Source: Saccharopolyspora shandongensis (GTDB taxonomy: Bacteria > Actinomycetota > Actinomycetes > Mycobacteriales > Pseudonocardiaceae). From it: 64,000 nucleotides of DNA. Each line of letters begins with the position of its first letter. Position 1 is the first letter of the stretch. The stretch is from positions 248,001-312,000 of the forward strand of contig NZ_FNOK01000003.1 in the NCBI RefSeq assembly GCF_900106995.1, given 5' to 3'. Positions 7,160 to 16,765 of the stretch are shown here, piece after piece. The translations under genes were made by a program, and so were the position numbers. Under the pieces are notes generated by a model that worked only from the letters and a program-made list of their open reading frames with translations, was not told the DNA's origin and made no database searches.

Positions 7160-10100
7160 TCAGGCCTTGGTGACGCCGACCTTGATCTCGATGCCCTCGC
7201 CGACGGTGCCGGTCAAGCCGTCCGCCACGTCGCCGGACTCGACCGCGTTCGCCAGGGTTTCGGCCGCGATGAACTCGCGGTGCTCGGCGACGGCCGACAG
7301 GACCTCGGCCGGGGCCGAGATCGCCACCGCGATCCGGTCGGAGACCTGGAAGTCCGCTTCCTTGCGGGCCTGCTGGACGACGCGGACCACGTCGCGGGCC
7401 AGGCCTTCGGCCGCCAGCTCCGGGGTCACCTCGGTGTCCAGCACGACCAGGCCCTTGCCGCCGGGCAGCGCCGAGGCCGCGCCGGGGTCGCTGGAGACCA
7501 GGCGCTCGTCGAACTCGCTCGCCTGCAGCTCGATGCCGGCCGCGACCACGGTGCCGCCGGTGCGCTGCCACTCGCCCGACTTCACCGCCTTGATCACCTT
7601 CTGCACGTCGCGGCCCAGCCGCGGACCGGCGGCCCGCGCGTTCACCGCGATCTCGAAGCGGCCGTGCGCGGCGACGTCGGTGCTCAGCTCGAGCTCCTTG
7701 ACGTTGATCTCGTCGCGGATGAGGTCCGCGAACGGCCGCAGCGCCTCCGCGTCCGGGGTGGCGACCACGAGCTTGGCCAGCGGCAACCGCACCCGCAGCT
7801 TGTTGGACTTGCGCAGCGCCGACGTGGCCGAGCACACCTGCCGCACCTCGTCCATCGCGGTCACCAGCGCGGCGTCCGCGGGCAGCTCGTCGACCAGCGG
7901 CCAGTCCGCCAGGTGCACCGAGCAGCCGCCGGTCAGCCCGCGCCAGACCGCCTCCGCGGTCAGCGGCAGCATCGGCGCCACCACCCGGCAGGTCACCTCC
8001 AGCACGGTGTGCAGCGTGTTGATCGCGTCCCGGTCACCCGCCCAGAAGCGGTCGCGGGAACGGCGCACGTACCAGTTGGTCAGCACCTCCAGGAAGTCCC
8101 GCACGTCCGAGCAGGCGCCCGCGAGGTCGAAGGAGTCCATTGCGGCCTGCACGTCGCCTACCAGCTCGTGCGTCTTGGCCAGGATGTACCGGTCCAGCAC
8201 GTGCTTGCTGTCCACCTTGGACTCACCGGAGACGCCCTCGGCGTTGGCGTACAGCGCCAGGAAGTACCAGGAGTTCCACAGCGGCAGCACGGCTTGGCGC
8301 ACCGCGTCCCGGATACCGCGCTCGGTGACCACCAGGTCGCCGCCGCGCAGGATCGGGCTGGCCATCAGGAACCAGCGCATCGCGTCGGAGCCGTCGCGGT
8401 CGAAGACCTCGTTGACGTCCGGGTAGTTGCGCTTGGACTTCGACATCTTCAGGCCGTCGTCGCCCAGCACGATGCCGTGCGCCAGCACGTTGGTGAACGC
8501 CGGCCGGTCGAACAGCGCCGTCGCCAGCACGTGCAGCAGGTAGAACCAGCCGCGGGTCTGGCCGTTGTACTCGACGATGAAGTCGCCCGGGTAGTGGTGC
8601 TCGAACCACTCCGAGTTCTCGAACGGGTAGTGCACCTGGGCGAACGGCATCGAGCCGGACTCGAACCAGCAGTCCAGCACCTCCGGAACCCGGCGCATCG
8701 TCGACTTCCCGGTCGGGTCGTCCGGGTTCGGCCGGGTCAGGTCGTCGATCTCCGGGCGGTGCAGGTTCGCCGGCCGCACCCCGAAGTCGCGCTCCAGCTC
8801 GTCCAGCGAGCCGTAGACGTCGGTGCGCGGGTAGGCCGGGTCGTCGGAGACCCACACCGGGATCGGCGAACCCCAGTACCGGTTCCGGGAGATGTTCCAG
8901 TCTCGGGCGTTCTCCAGCCACTTGCCGAACTGGCCGTCCTGGATGTGTCCCGGCACCCAGTTGATCTGCCGGTTCAGCTCGACCATCCGGTCCTTGAACT
9001 GGCTGACCGCCACGAACCAGGACGACACCGGACGCTGGATGAGCGGGTTGTCGCAGCGCCAGCAGTGCGGGTACGGGTGGTCGTAGGTCTCGTGCCGCAG
9101 CAGGAGCCCGGCGTCCTTGAGGTCGCGGATGATCTGCTTGTTGGCGTCGAAGATGTGCTGGCCCTCGTACGGCGGAGCCTCGGCGGTGAACTTGCCGTGG
9201 GCGTCGACCGGCACCGCCAGCTCGACATCCGCCGCGTCGGTGACGGACTTGTCGTCCTCACCGAACGGCGCGATGTGCACGATTCCGGTGCCGTCCTCGG
9301 TGGTGACGAACTCCCCTGGCAGCACCTGGTGGGCGTTGCGGTTGCCGACGAAGAAGTCGAACGGCGGCGTGTAGCGGACACCGAGCAGGTCGGCCCCCTT
9401 GACCCGCTCCACCACGTGCTCGGCCACGTCCTCGCCGAGCTCCCGCGCGTACGCGCCGAGCCGCGCCTCGGCCAGCACGTAGCGCTCGGTGGCGTTGGGC
9501 GGCGCGACCAGCACGTAGTCCACATCCGGGTGCACGGCCGCCGCGAAGTTCGACGGCATGGTCCACGGGGTCGTCGTCCACACCAGGGCCAGCGCGCCGT
9601 CGAAGGCCTTGCCCGGCGCGTTGAGCCGCAGTCCCACGGTCACCGCCGGGTCCTGCCGCTGGCGGTAGACGTCGTCCATCTTGGTCTCGGTGTTGGACAG
9701 CGGCGTCTCGCAGCGCCAGCAGTACCAGAGCACCCGGAAGCCCTCGTAGACCAGACCCTTGTCCCACAGGGTCTTGAAAGCCCACATGACGCTTTCCATG
9801 TAGTCCAGGTCGAGCGTCTTGTAGTCGTTGTCGAAGTCCACCCACCGGGCCTGCCGGGTGACGTAGTCCTCCCACTCGGCGGTGTAGCGCAGCACCGACG
9901 CCCGGCACGCGTCGTTGAACGCGGCGACGCCCATCTGCTCGATCTCGGACTTCGACGTGATGCCGAGCTGCTTCTCCGCCTCGACCTCGGCGGGCAGCCC
10001 GTGGCAGTCCCAGCCGAACCGGCGCTCCACCCGGCGTCCGCGCATGGTCTGGTAGCGCGGCACCACGTCCTTGACGTAGCCGGTCAGCAGGTGCCCGTAG

Positions 10101-10309
10101 TGCGGCAGCCCGTTGGCGAACGGCGGCCCGTCGTAGAAGACGAACTCGTTGGCGCCGTTGGCGCCGGCCTCGCGGGCCTGCACCGAGGCCCGGAAGGTCT
10201 TGTCGTCGGCCCAGAAATCCAGCACCTGGCGCTCGATCTCGGGGAACACGGGCTGGGCTGCCACGCCGCGCTCACCGGCGTCGCCGAACTGAACCTTGGG
10301 ATAAGCCAT
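7160..10309 (-). CDS. ileS: Isoleucyl-tRNA synthetase
   Basis: Charges tRNA-Ile. The 1049-residue product has the class I signatures [12 protein letters not shown] (HIGH variant, near residue 68) and KMSKS ([12 protein letters not shown], near residue 623). It also has the CWRCE/CWRCD zinc-type cysteine pairs of the CP1 editing region. The frame is open further upstream, but ATG 10309 begins the conserved MAYPKVQFG segment. It is preceded by GAGGAGC and by a T-box leader that ends just before it. Length and motifs fit the eukaryote-like (IleS2-type) enzyme, which is often less mupirocin-sensitive; that sub-type call is inference. Confidence 0.96.
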   Translation of the reverse strand: MAYPKVQFGDAGERGVAAQPVFPEIERQVLDFWADDKTFRASVQAREAGANGANEFVFYDGPPFANGLPHYGHLLTGYVKDVVPRYQTMRGRRVERRFGWDCHGLPAEVEAEKQLGITSKSEIEQMGVAAFNDACRASVLRYTAEWEDYVTRQARWVDFDNDYKTLDLDYMESVMWAFKTLWDKGLVYEGFRVLWYCWRCETPLSNTETKMDDVYRQRQDPAVTVGLRLNAPGKAFDGALALVWTTTPWTMPSNFAAAVHPDVDYVLVAPPNATERYVLAEARLGAYARELGEDVAEHVVERVKGADLLGVRYTPPFDFFVGNRNAHQVLPGEFVTTEDGTGIVHIAPFGEDDKSVTDAADVELAVPVDAHGKFTAEAPPYEGQHIFDANKQIIRDLKDAGLLLRHETYDHPYPHCWRCDNPLIQRPVSSWFVAVSQFKDRMVELNRQINWVPGHIQDGQFGKWLENARDWNISRNRYWGSPIPVWVSDDPAYPRTDVYGSLDELERDFGVRPANLHRPEIDDLTRPNPDDPTGKSTMRRVPEVLDCWFESGSMPFAQVHYPFENSEWFEHHYPGDFIVEYNGQTRGWFYLLHVLATALFDRPAFTNVLAHGIVLGDDGLKMSKSKRNYPDVNEVFDRDGSDAMRWFLMASPILRGGDLVVTERGIRDAVRQAVLPLWNSWYFLALYANAEGVSGESKVDSKHVLDRYILAKTHELVGDVQAAMDSFDLAGACSDVRDFLEVLTNWYVRRSRDRFWAGDRDAINTLHTVLEVTCRVVAPMLPLTAEAVWRGLTGGCSVHLADWPLVDELPADAALVTAMDEVRQVCSATSALRKSNKLRVRLPLAKLVVATPDAEALRPFADLIRDEINVKELELSTDVAAHGRFEIAVNARAAGPRLGRDVQKVIKAVKSGEWQRTGGTVVAAGIELQASEFDERLVSSDPGAASALPGGKGLVVLDTEVTPELAAEGLARDVVRVVQQARKEADFQVSDRIAVAISAPAEVLSAVAEHREFIAAETLANAVESGDVADGLTGTVGEGIEIKVGVTKA

Positions 10310-10324
10310 CGCGGTTGTGCTCCT

Positions 10325-10560
10325 CGCGGTGTGTCGTTTCCGCCGCACGGTCACCGGAACCCCGGTGTCCACACGGGGACGACACCTCGCGCGCATGCCC
10401 GCACGAGATCCGCGGTACCACCCCGCTTGCCGCCGGACGACGCCGACGACCACTCGTTGCCAGCTGTGACGGGCTGGACCCGTCCGGTTCTACTGAGGTG
10501 CCCAGGCCGGGCACCCGTTCTTCCGGAGGCTCCCCGGTGATGGCCGGATCATTGCCTGGT
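10325..10560 (-). ncRNA. T-box riboswitch for ileS (isoleucine specifier ATC)
   Basis: The minus strand carries the T-box core GGTGGTACCGCGG (10410-10422). Upstream is a short stem I region, GGCCATCACCGGGGAGCC, in which ATC at 10539-10541 is the likely specifier codon. It is followed by CGGAAGAACGGG. The leader ends at the GAGGAGC ribosome site of ileS. In actinobacteria such ultrashort stem I T-boxes act on translation: uncharged tRNA-Ile frees the ribosome site. Confidence 0.9.
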
Positions 10561-10584
10561 CAGTCCAGGGTACCGGGCGCCCGC

Positions 10585-10602
10585 CACCGGTTTTCACCGG
10601 TG
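10585..10602. terminator. Hairpin after the small membrane protein gene
   Basis: CACCGGT and ACCGGTG form a 7-bp stem with a 4-nt loop, 54 bp past the stop of the gene at 10656-11078 and upstream of the ileS leader. Confidence 0.5.
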
Positions 10603-10655
10603 CGCGGTTTCACACCCAGGTACCCAGCGGGACCGACGTTCCAATCGAAACCGCG

Positions 10656-11078
10656 CTACACGCGGCGGACCTCTGCGGCCAGCGTCGCGTTCGGCGCGCA
10701 GCGGGCGCACGGCGTGAAGCCGAGCTCCCAGGCCTCGCGCAGTGGCAGCGCGATCGTCTTCCGATCGCCGATCCACTCGCAGGTGCGCACGTGGTAGCGC
10801 GGCCGTTCGTCGAGCACCAGCACCTCGGCGTCCGGATCCGCCGCTTCCGCGGCGTTGCTGCGCTCCTCGCCCGGCTCCCTGCCGTCGACCGGCGCGGGAT
10901 CCGCCGGCGGCCGCTCACGCGGCCCGGCCCGGCGCCGCCGCCGATCGGCGACCAGCAGAGCCACACCGACGACGCTGATCAGCACCGACAGCCACGCCAG
11001 ATCCGGTTCGCCGACGGCGACCGCACCGGCCAGAACACCGCCGGCCACCAGGACCAGCAGCAGCACGACCAACAGCAC
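10656..11078 (-). CDS. Small membrane protein with a conserved Cys-rich cytoplasmic tail
   Basis: A 140-residue protein with two N-terminal hydrophobic helices (residues 2-23 and 27-44), then an Arg/Pro/Glu linker. The C-terminal domain contains YHVRTCEWIGDR and GFTPCARCAP. The three cysteines could bind metal, though this is inferred. The start is GTG 11078 with GAGG just upstream. I recognise no named family. It lies between wag31 and ileS, so an envelope role is plausible but unproven. Confidence 0.7.
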   Translation of the reverse strand: MLLVVLLLVLVAGGVLAGAVAVGEPDLAWLSVLISVVGVALLVADRRRRRAGPRERPPADPAPVDGREPGEERSNAAEAADPDAEVLVLDERPRYHVRTCEWIGDRKTIALPLREAWELGFTPCARCAPNATLAAEVRRV

Positions 11079-11167
11079 GCGACCTCACGCCCCTCGCCGA
11101 ACGCCCCCGATGCACGTCGGCGGCAACGGGCGGTTCAGCCCGTCGCCGCCGATGCGAACGAACTAGC

Positions 11168-12001
11168 TCAGCCGGCTTCGGCTGCGCGCGCCCCGAAGCT
11201 GTAGCTGGCCTGCTGACCGGCCGACCGGCCGCCGCTGCTGTCCGCGGGCGCGGCCGAGCCCCGGTCCTGCAGTTCGCGAAGCTGCGACTCCAGGTAGGTC
11301 TGCAGTCGAGTGCGGTACTCGCGCTCGAACGTGCGCAGGGTCTCGATCTTCTTCTCGAGGGCGTTCTTCTCCGACGTGATGTTGCCCATCACCTCGGCGT
11401 GCTTGCGCTGCGCGTCGCGCTCCAGGCTCGCCGCCTTGTCGCGGGCTTGCCGCTCCAGCGTCTCGGCCCGCGTGCGGGCGTCGTTGAGCATCGTCTCGGC
11501 ACGGGTCCGGGACTCGTTGACCATGCTGTCGGACTTCGAGCGCGCTTCGGACAGCAGCTGCTCGGACTTCGTCCGCGCCTCGGACAACATGCCGTCGGCC
11601 TCGGCCTTGGCCTCACCGGTCAGCCGGTCGGCCATCTCCTGTGCGAGGCCCAGCACCTTGGCGGCCTGCACGTGGTGGTCACCGCCCGGGGACGTCTGCT
11701 CGGCGGCGGTCGGCGCCGGGACCGGGGTAAGCCGGCGCGGTTCCTCCGGTGGGGCGGCCGGGGTCGAGGGAACCGACGCGGCCTGGCTGCGCGCGTCGTC
11801 CAAGTCGACCTGCGCGGTCTGCAGCTGGGACTCCAGCTGCTCCACCTGGCTGCGCAGGTCGTTGTTCTCCTCCACCAGCCGGGCAAGCTCGGCTTCAACC
11901 AGGTCGAGGAATGCGTCTACCTCGTCCTCGTTGTAGCCCCGCTTACCGATCGGAGGTTTGCTGAACGCGACGTTATGCACGTCGGCGGGGGTCAAGCCCA
12001 C
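11168..12001 (-). CDS. wag31: DivIVA/Wag31 polar growth scaffold
   Basis: Coiled-coil protein that binds curved membrane at cell poles and directs apical cell-wall synthesis in actinobacteria. The N-terminus [20 protein letters not shown] is the family signature. It is followed by a coiled coil (about residues 30-70), a Pro/Thr/Ala linker, a second long coiled coil with [22 protein letters not shown] repeats (about 130-240), and a short tail. Length is 277 residues. The start is GTG 12001 with GAGGTG upstream. It is the last division gene of the ftsZ-side block. Confidence 0.95.
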   Translation of the reverse strand: MGLTPADVHNVAFSKPPIGKRGYNEDEVDAFLDLVEAELARLVEENNDLRSQVEQLESQLQTAQVDLDDARSQAASVPSTPAAPPEEPRRLTPVPAPTAAEQTSPGGDHHVQAAKVLGLAQEMADRLTGEAKAEADGMLSEARTKSEQLLSEARSKSDSMVNESRTRAETMLNDARTRAETLERQARDKAASLERDAQRKHAEVMGNITSEKNALEKKIETLRTFEREYRTRLQTYLESQLRELQDRGSAAPADSSGGRSAGQQASYSFGARAAEAG

Positions 12002-12048
12002 AAGATCACCTCACGCACTCCTCGGCTGCGGGTAGCCCGGGTTCCCCG

Positions 12049-12333
12049 TCACCCGGGCTGCACCAGTCGCATCAGTATGAACACGACCAGCAGCAGCACC
12101 ATAATCGATAGGTCCAGTCCGACGCCGCCGATCCGGACCGTCGGAATCACCCGACGCACCAACTTTACGGGTGGGTCGGTCACTGTGTAGATGCTCTCCA
12201 ACGCGATTGCAACCCCTCCGACCGGCCGCCAATCGCGAGCGAACACTCGAACGAGTTCGATCACGATACGGGCCGTGAGCAGCAGCCAGAAGAAGAACAG
12301 AACGTAAAACAGGACGATCTGCACCGGGTTCAC
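12049..12333 (-). CDS. YggT-family membrane protein
   Basis: A 94-residue protein with two membrane helices. One spans residues 6-27 and the other about 74-92, separated by a loop with TVTDPPVKLVRRVIPTVRIGG that is typical of YggT. In actinobacteria this gene sits between sepF and divIVA, as here (19 bp after sepF), and is thought to assist envelope or division functions. The precise role is not known. Confidence 0.88.
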   Translation of the reverse strand: MNPVQIVLFYVLFFFWLLLTARIVIELVRVFARDWRPVGGVAIALESIYTVTDPPVKLVRRVIPTVRIGGVGLDLSIMVLLLVVFILMRLVQPG

Positions 12334-12352
12334 GCTTCAACTGTGCCACCAC

Positions 12353-12985
12353 TCACCCGTAGTTGAAAAAGGCACCCTCGGCCAGCCGCCGCTTGTCCTC
12401 CGCCGCGACGTCCACGTTCGGCGGTGAGAGCAAGAACACGCGATTGGTGACCTTCTCGATCGAGCCCCGCAACGCGAACGCCAGACCTGCGGCGAAGTCG
12501 ACCAGGCGCTTGGCGTCGGCCTCCTCCATCTCGGTCAGGTTCATGATCACCGGCGTGCCGTCGCGGTACTGCTCGCCGATCGTGCGGGCCTCGCTGTAGC
12601 TGCGCGGGTGCAGCGTTGTGATCTTGCTCAAGTTGAACTGGGTGCCCGTGTCGGTGACCGCCCGCAGCCGCGAGACGGACTCCCGCGGCGGGTCGACCGG
12701 TGTCACGCTGCGCACCGGCGGGTCCGGTGTCCACTGCCGCCGGGGCCGTGCTGCGGGCTCGCGGTACTCCTCGACGAAGCTGTCCGCTTCCGCCTCGGCT
12801 TCCGCTTGGTAGCCGCCGCGGGTGCCGACCCGGCGGCGCGCGCCGACCCGGTCCGACGGGCCGTCGTAGGCATCGCGATCGGTGTCGGAGTACCGATCGC
12901 GGTAGCCGGGCTCGTCGTCGTAGTCGTCCACCTCGTCGGCCGGGACCATGCCGAAGTAGGCCTTCAACTTGTGCAAAGCGCTCAT
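12353..12985 (-). CDS. sepF: SepF, FtsZ membrane anchor
   Basis: Cytoplasmic division protein that bundles FtsZ and tethers it to the membrane, serving in place of FtsA in actinobacteria. The 210-residue product has an N-terminal amphipathic segment (MSALHKLKAYFGMV), an acidic Asp/Tyr/Arg linker, and the C-terminal SepF core from about residue 115 (SEARTIGEQYRDGTPVIMNL and DFAAGLAFALRGSIEKV). ATG 12985 is preferred over ATG 12991 because AGGAAGG is spaced 8 nt from it. Confidence 0.95.
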   Translation of the reverse strand: MSALHKLKAYFGMVPADEVDDYDDEPGYRDRYSDTDRDAYDGPSDRVGARRRVGTRGGYQAEAEAEADSFVEEYREPAARPRRQWTPDPPVRSVTPVDPPRESVSRLRAVTDTGTQFNLSKITTLHPRSYSEARTIGEQYRDGTPVIMNLTEMEEADAKRLVDFAAGLAFALRGSIEKVTNRVFLLSPPNVDVAAEDKRRLAEGAFFNYG

Positions 12986-13057
12986 CGGCATGCCCTTCCT
13001 CTGCGACTCCTTAGCACCGAGCACGAGGCGGCCGGCCCTCGACCCCCCTGTTCACGG

Positions 13058-13792
13058 CTACGGCGAGGTTAACCGCCGCCCACCTAGCAGCGCGGTTCCG
13101 ACACGCACCCGGGTCGAGCCGTGGGCAACCGCACTTTCCAGGTCGCCGGACATCCCCGCCGACACTTCGCCAGCTTCGGGGTGATCACGGCGCAAGCGCT
13201 CGGAGATCTCGGAAAGTGTGGCAAAAGCCACATCGGGTTCGCCACCCAACGGAGCGACGGCCATCACACCCCGCAGCCTAAGATCACTCGTACGCGTGAT
13301 CTTATCGGCCAGCGCCGACACGTCCTCCGGACGGCAGCCGCCGCGCCCGGTCGACTCGTCCAGGCTCACCTGCACGAGGACGTCCAGCGGCCGCTCCCGC
13401 TCCCCCACTTCCAGGGCGTTCGCGGTGGCCCGGCCCAGCGCCTCGACGAGCCGCTCGCTGTCCACCGACTCGACCACGTCGGCCCAGCGGGCCACGGACC
13501 GGGCCTTGTTCCGCTGCAGCTGCCCGACCATGTGCCAGCGCGCCTCCGCCGCCGGCCGCAGCGCGGTGAACTCGGCGACCTTCCCGCGCGCCTCCTGCTC
13601 CCGGTTCTCGGCGAACTCGGTCAGCCCGAGATCGGCCAGCAGCGCCACGTCCGATGCCGGGAAGGTCTTGGTCACCGCGAGCAGCTCGACCTCGTCGGGC
13701 TCGCGCCCCGCCGCGCGGCAGGCGCGGTCGACCCGGTCGCGGACCTCCCGCAGCGACTCGGCCAGCTCGGCCCGCCGCAACTCCTCGCTCAC
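13058..13792 (-). CDS. YggS/PLPBP pyridoxal-phosphate homeostasis protein
   Basis: A single-domain TIM-barrel PLP-binding protein of 244 residues that buffers PLP and keeps amino-acid pools balanced. The PLP lysine lies in ELLAVTKTFP near residue 35. Other family motifs are GENREQEA-like FAENREQEARGK, WHMVGQLQRNKAR and GMSGDLESAVAHGSTRVRVG. GTG 13792 overlaps the pgeF stop by 4 bp. The pgeF-yggS-sepF order is conserved downstream of ftsZ. Confidence 0.92.
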   Translation of the reverse strand: MSEELRRAELAESLREVRDRVDRACRAAGREPDEVELLAVTKTFPASDVALLADLGLTEFAENREQEARGKVAEFTALRPAAEARWHMVGQLQRNKARSVARWADVVESVDSERLVEALGRATANALEVGERERPLDVLVQVSLDESTGRGGCRPEDVSALADKITRTSDLRLRGVMAVAPLGGEPDVAFATLSEISERLRRDHPEAGEVSAGMSGDLESAVAHGSTRVRVGTALLGGRRLTSP

Positions 13793-14508
13793 TCGGTCTC
13801 CTCCGGCTCGGCCCAGATCACCGCGGCGAAGCGGCCGGTGCGGCCGTTGTCGCGGCGATGGCTGTAGAGCTCCGGGGATTCCATGGTGCAGCGCGGATCG
13901 ACGCCGATCTTGGCGATCCCGGCCGCGGCCAACTGCTCCCAAAGCCCCGCGCGGAGGTCGAGCCCGGCGGTGCCCTTGCGGGTCTTGCACGCGCTCCCCG
14001 GCAGGTGCTTCTCGACGTCGGCCTGCATCTCGGCGGGTACCTCGTAGCACTCGCCGCAGGCCGCCGGGCCGAGCAGCGCCTCGATGCGGTCCAGCCGGGC
14101 GCCCGCCTCCTGCATCGCCTTCAGCGCTGCGACGAGCACTCCCACGCGCGCGCCGACCCGGCCGGCGTGCACCGCCGAGACCACGCCGGTCTCCGGGTCG
14201 CCGAGCAGCACCGGCACGCAGTCCGCGGTGAGCGCGATCAGCGCCAGCTTCGGTTCGGCGGTCACCAGCGCGTCGGTCGCCTCCACCGGCGCCGGCTGCG
14301 GCCCGTCGACGATGGTCGCGGTGCGCCCGTGGATCTGCTCCATCCACACCAGACGGTCCTCGGGCAGGCCGATGCCGTCGGCCAGCTTGCGCTGGTTCGC
14401 AGCCAGGGCCGCGGGATCGTCGCCGACCCGGCCGCCCAGGTTGAAGGAGTCGAAGGGCGGCCGGGAACTCCCGCCCTCCCGCGTGGTGATCACGCGCCGA
14501 ATCCGCAC
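13789..14508 (-). CDS. pgeF: Peptidoglycan editing factor PgeF (multicopper polyphenol oxidase-fold, YlmD)
   Basis: A 239-residue protein of the YfiH/LACC1 fold. E. coli PgeF hydrolyses mis-incorporated muropeptide precursors, and relatives act on purine nucleosides. Zinc-site motifs are present: WMEQIHG, DCVPVLLGD, VHAGRVG and CGECYEV. The start is GTG 14508, with GGGAGG about 15 nt upstream. It forms a coupled pair with the YggS gene, downstream of ftsZ. Confidence 0.9.
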   Translation of the reverse strand: MRIRRVITTREGGSSRPPFDSFNLGGRVGDDPAALAANQRKLADGIGLPEDRLVWMEQIHGRTATIVDGPQPAPVEATDALVTAEPKLALIALTADCVPVLLGDPETGVVSAVHAGRVGARVGVLVAALKAMQEAGARLDRIEALLGPAACGECYEVPAEMQADVEKHLPGSACKTRKGTAGLDLRAGLWEQLAAAGIAKIGVDPRCTMESPELYSHRRDNGRTGRFAAVIWAEPEETE

Positions 14509-14533
14509 TGCTGCTCAGCCTCCCGAACACAAG

Positions 14534-14566
14534 TCGACACCGGAAACGCGGTGTTTCCGGTGTCGA
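14534..14566. terminator. Perfect 14-bp hairpin between ftsZ and pgeF
   Basis: TCGACACCGGAAAC and its exact complement flank a 5-nt loop. It lies 25 bp upstream of the pgeF start and about 250 bp after ftsZ. On the minus strand it could attenuate read-through from ftsZ into pgeF-yggS-sepF. Confidence 0.6.
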
Positions 14567-14599
14567 TTCTCGCTCATGCGCCGTTGCCTGAGGGGTACG

Positions 14600-14784
14600 A
14601 CCTAGTAAGCCGCGCAGTTGCCGCAGGCAAGCGGCGAAGCCGCTTCCAACTACGTATGCAAGGTGACCACCCGCGGGTTCTCAGATGTTCTCTCGGGAGG
14701 ACAGCCCCGACGTGGTGTATTGGACATACATGAGTCGGGGATCCCGGACCGAGAGGGCGTCTGAGGTTCCGCTAGGCGACCACC
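14600..14784. repeat. Structured intergenic element between ftsZ and pgeF
   Basis: This ftsZ-pgeF gap holds several nested dyads and no gene. TTGCC-gca-GGCAA and AAGCGG-cgaag-CCGCTT follow each other at 14618-14645. CCCCGAC (14705-14711) pairs with GTCGGGG (14734-14740) around TGTAT-tggac-ATACA. Two related ends ending in CTCAGA face inwards (14661-14685 forward, 14784-14760 reverse). A matching GCGGAACCTCAGA also occurs at 3270-3282. The arrangement looks like a small inverted-repeat element, but mobility is only a guess. Confidence 0.5.
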
Positions 14785-14817
14785 TTCGCAAAATGACCAC
14801 CGCACCCTCTTTGCGCT

Positions 14818-16251
14818 TCAGCGACGCATGAAGGGCGGTATGTCGACGTCGTCGTCGGTGTCGTCGGCGACCGGGATGCCGCGGTTGGACAGCGCACCGG
14901 GCCGGCTCGTCGCGGACGTGCCGCTGTGCGTCGGGTAGCCGCCGGTGGCGCGACCGGGCACCGAGAGGCTCTGCTGCCCGGTCGAGGAGCCGTCGCTGCC
15001 GAACAGCCCGGCCCGCTGGCCGAGGTTCGGCCGCTGCGGCGGTTCCGGCGCGGGCTCCGGCTGGGCCGGAACCGGCTGGGCCGCCGGCTGTTCCGCCTGC
15101 GGCGCGGGCTGCGGCGGAGTCGGCTGCACCGGCGGCGCGGGCTGCGGCGCCGGGGTCGACTGCTGCTGCACCGGCGGCGCGGGCGGCTGCGGCGCGGGCT
15201 CGCTCGCCACCGGCTGCGGCGCGGGCTTCTCCACGACCGGAGCGGGCTCCGGCTCCTCGATGCGCGCGCCGACCTTCGTCGGTTCGAGCTTCTTGTGGGT
15301 GGGCGTGCCTGCGTCGAACCCGGCCGCGATCACGGTCACCCGCACCTCGTCGCCGAGCGAGTCGTCGATGACCGTACCGAAGATGATGTTGGCCTCGGGG
15401 TGCGCGGATTCCTGCACCAGCGATGCCGACTCGTTGATCTCGAACAGGCCGAGGTCGGAACCGCCCGCTATCGCCAGCAGCACGCCGTGCGCGCCCTCCA
15501 TGGACGCCTCCAGCAGCGGCGAGTTGATCGCCTTCTGCGCGGCCTGCACCGCCCGGCCCTCGCCGCGCGCCGAGCCGATGCCCATCAGCGCGCTGCCCGC
15601 GCCGGACATGACGCTCTTGACGTCGGCGAAGTCGAGGTTGATCAGACCCGGGGTGGTGATCAGGTCGGTGATGCCCTGGACACCGGAGAGCAGCACCTCG
15701 TCAGCGGACCGGAAGGCGTCCATCAGGCTCACGCCGATGTCGCCCAGCTGCAGCAGCCGGTCGTTCGGGATGACGATGAGCGTGTCGCAGCACTCGCGCA
15801 GCTCCTTGATGCCCTGTTCGGCCTGGGCCGCGCGGCGCTTGCCCTCGAAGGAGAACGGCCGGGTGACCACGCCGATGGTGAGCGCGCCGAGCTTGCGCGC
15901 GATCGAGGCCACGACAGGCGCGCCGCCGGTGCCGGTGCCGCCACCCTCGCCGGCGGTCACGAACACCATGTCGGCGCCCTTGAGGACCTCTTCGATCTCT
16001 TCCTTGTGGTCTTCGGCGGCCTTGTGACCGACCTCCGGGGCCGCACCGGCCCCGAGGCCGCGGGTCAGCTCGCGGCCGATGTCGAGCTTGACGTCGGCAT
16101 CCGACATCAGCAGGGCCTGCGCGTCGGTGTTCACCGCGATGAACTCGACACCTTTGAGCCCGACCTCGATCATGCGGTTCACGGCGTTGACGCCGCCGCC
16201 GCCGATGCCGACGACCTTGATCACCGCGAGATAGTTGTGCGGGGGCGTCAT
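14818..16251 (-). CDS. ftsZ: Cell division protein FtsZ
   Basis: Tubulin-like GTPase that forms the division ring. The GTP-binding GGGTGTGG lies near residue 102, and the T7 synergy loop NLDFADVK near residue 210. After the globular part (to about residue 315) there is a long Pro/Gln/Ala-rich linker. It ends in the conserved peptide [10 protein letters not shown], which docks SepF and FtsW. Length is 477 residues. Homology begins [15 protein letters not shown] at ATG 16251, with AGGAAGG upstream, although the frame extends further. It is separated from ftsQ by 9 kb of accessory genes here, so it must rely on its own promoter. Confidence 0.97.
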   Translation of the reverse strand: MTPPHNYLAVIKVVGIGGGGVNAVNRMIEVGLKGVEFIAVNTDAQALLMSDADVKLDIGRELTRGLGAGAAPEVGHKAAEDHKEEIEEVLKGADMVFVTAGEGGGTGTGGAPVVASIARKLGALTIGVVTRPFSFEGKRRAAQAEQGIKELRECCDTLIVIPNDRLLQLGDIGVSLMDAFRSADEVLLSGVQGITDLITTPGLINLDFADVKSVMSGAGSALMGIGSARGEGRAVQAAQKAINSPLLEASMEGAHGVLLAIAGGSDLGLFEINESASLVQESAHPEANIIFGTVIDDSLGDEVRVTVIAAGFDAGTPTHKKLEPTKVGARIEEPEPAPVVEKPAPQPVASEPAPQPPAPPVQQQSTPAPQPAPPVQPTPPQPAPQAEQPAAQPVPAQPEPAPEPPQRPNLGQRAGLFGSDGSSTGQQSLSVPGRATGGYPTHSGTSATSRPGALSNRGIPVADDTDDDVDIPPFMRR

Positions 16252-16765
16252 CGGATCCGCCTTCCTGATCGTGGCTCTGTGCTCTCTGGGTCGACCGTCG
16301 GGACGACCGCGGTACCGGTCGTCGTCGACGCGGGTTCCCCCCGGTCGCCGTCGGTGCGGGATGCGAGCTTCGGCCGTTCCCGTGCCCGGTCCGGACGGTA
16401 GGCACCAACCGCCTCCGCGTCCAGCAGCCACGCCGGGAGTTTCAGCAGGTGTGTTGTGCCGCGCACCTCGTCGCTTCCGTCCCGACCGCTTTCACCGCCG
16501 CCCAGCGGGTCCGTCCGCCGCAGCGAGCCCAGTCTTGTTCCTCCCCTTGGTGGCGACCACGTCGCGGACGTGATCACCACCAATACCGTACCCCGAGTAC
16601 CGCTCACCCGGTCGAGGCAGGCAGAAGAGCCGGTGCGTGAACTCCTTTCGCGTGGCGGAGCCGCGACGAGCGATCCGGAACGCGTCGGGGAATCCTGACC
16701 GCAGGTGTCCGGATTCGCTGGCAGGTTCGCTTCCGAACCGTTCCGGAAGAGGAGGAATCCCAGAC
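16252..16765. other. Long gene-free region upstream of ftsZ and the SDR gene
   Basis: I see no convincing coding region in these 514 bases. The ftsZ-proximal part probably holds the ftsZ promoter. A weak -10 candidate on the minus strand is TACGGT (16585-16590), within TACGGTATTGG, with no good -35. The right part leads into the plus-strand SDR gene, whose GAGGAGGAA ribosome site is at 16749-16757. The edge of the accessory block probably lies between 16600 and 16740. Confidence 0.5.

Noticed and set aside
7280..10540. Very long plus-strand frame opposite ileS (1,086 codons)
   Set aside because: It is the antisense shadow of ileS. Its translation is rich in Arg, Gly, His and Val with no motifs, as expected for a high-GC complement.
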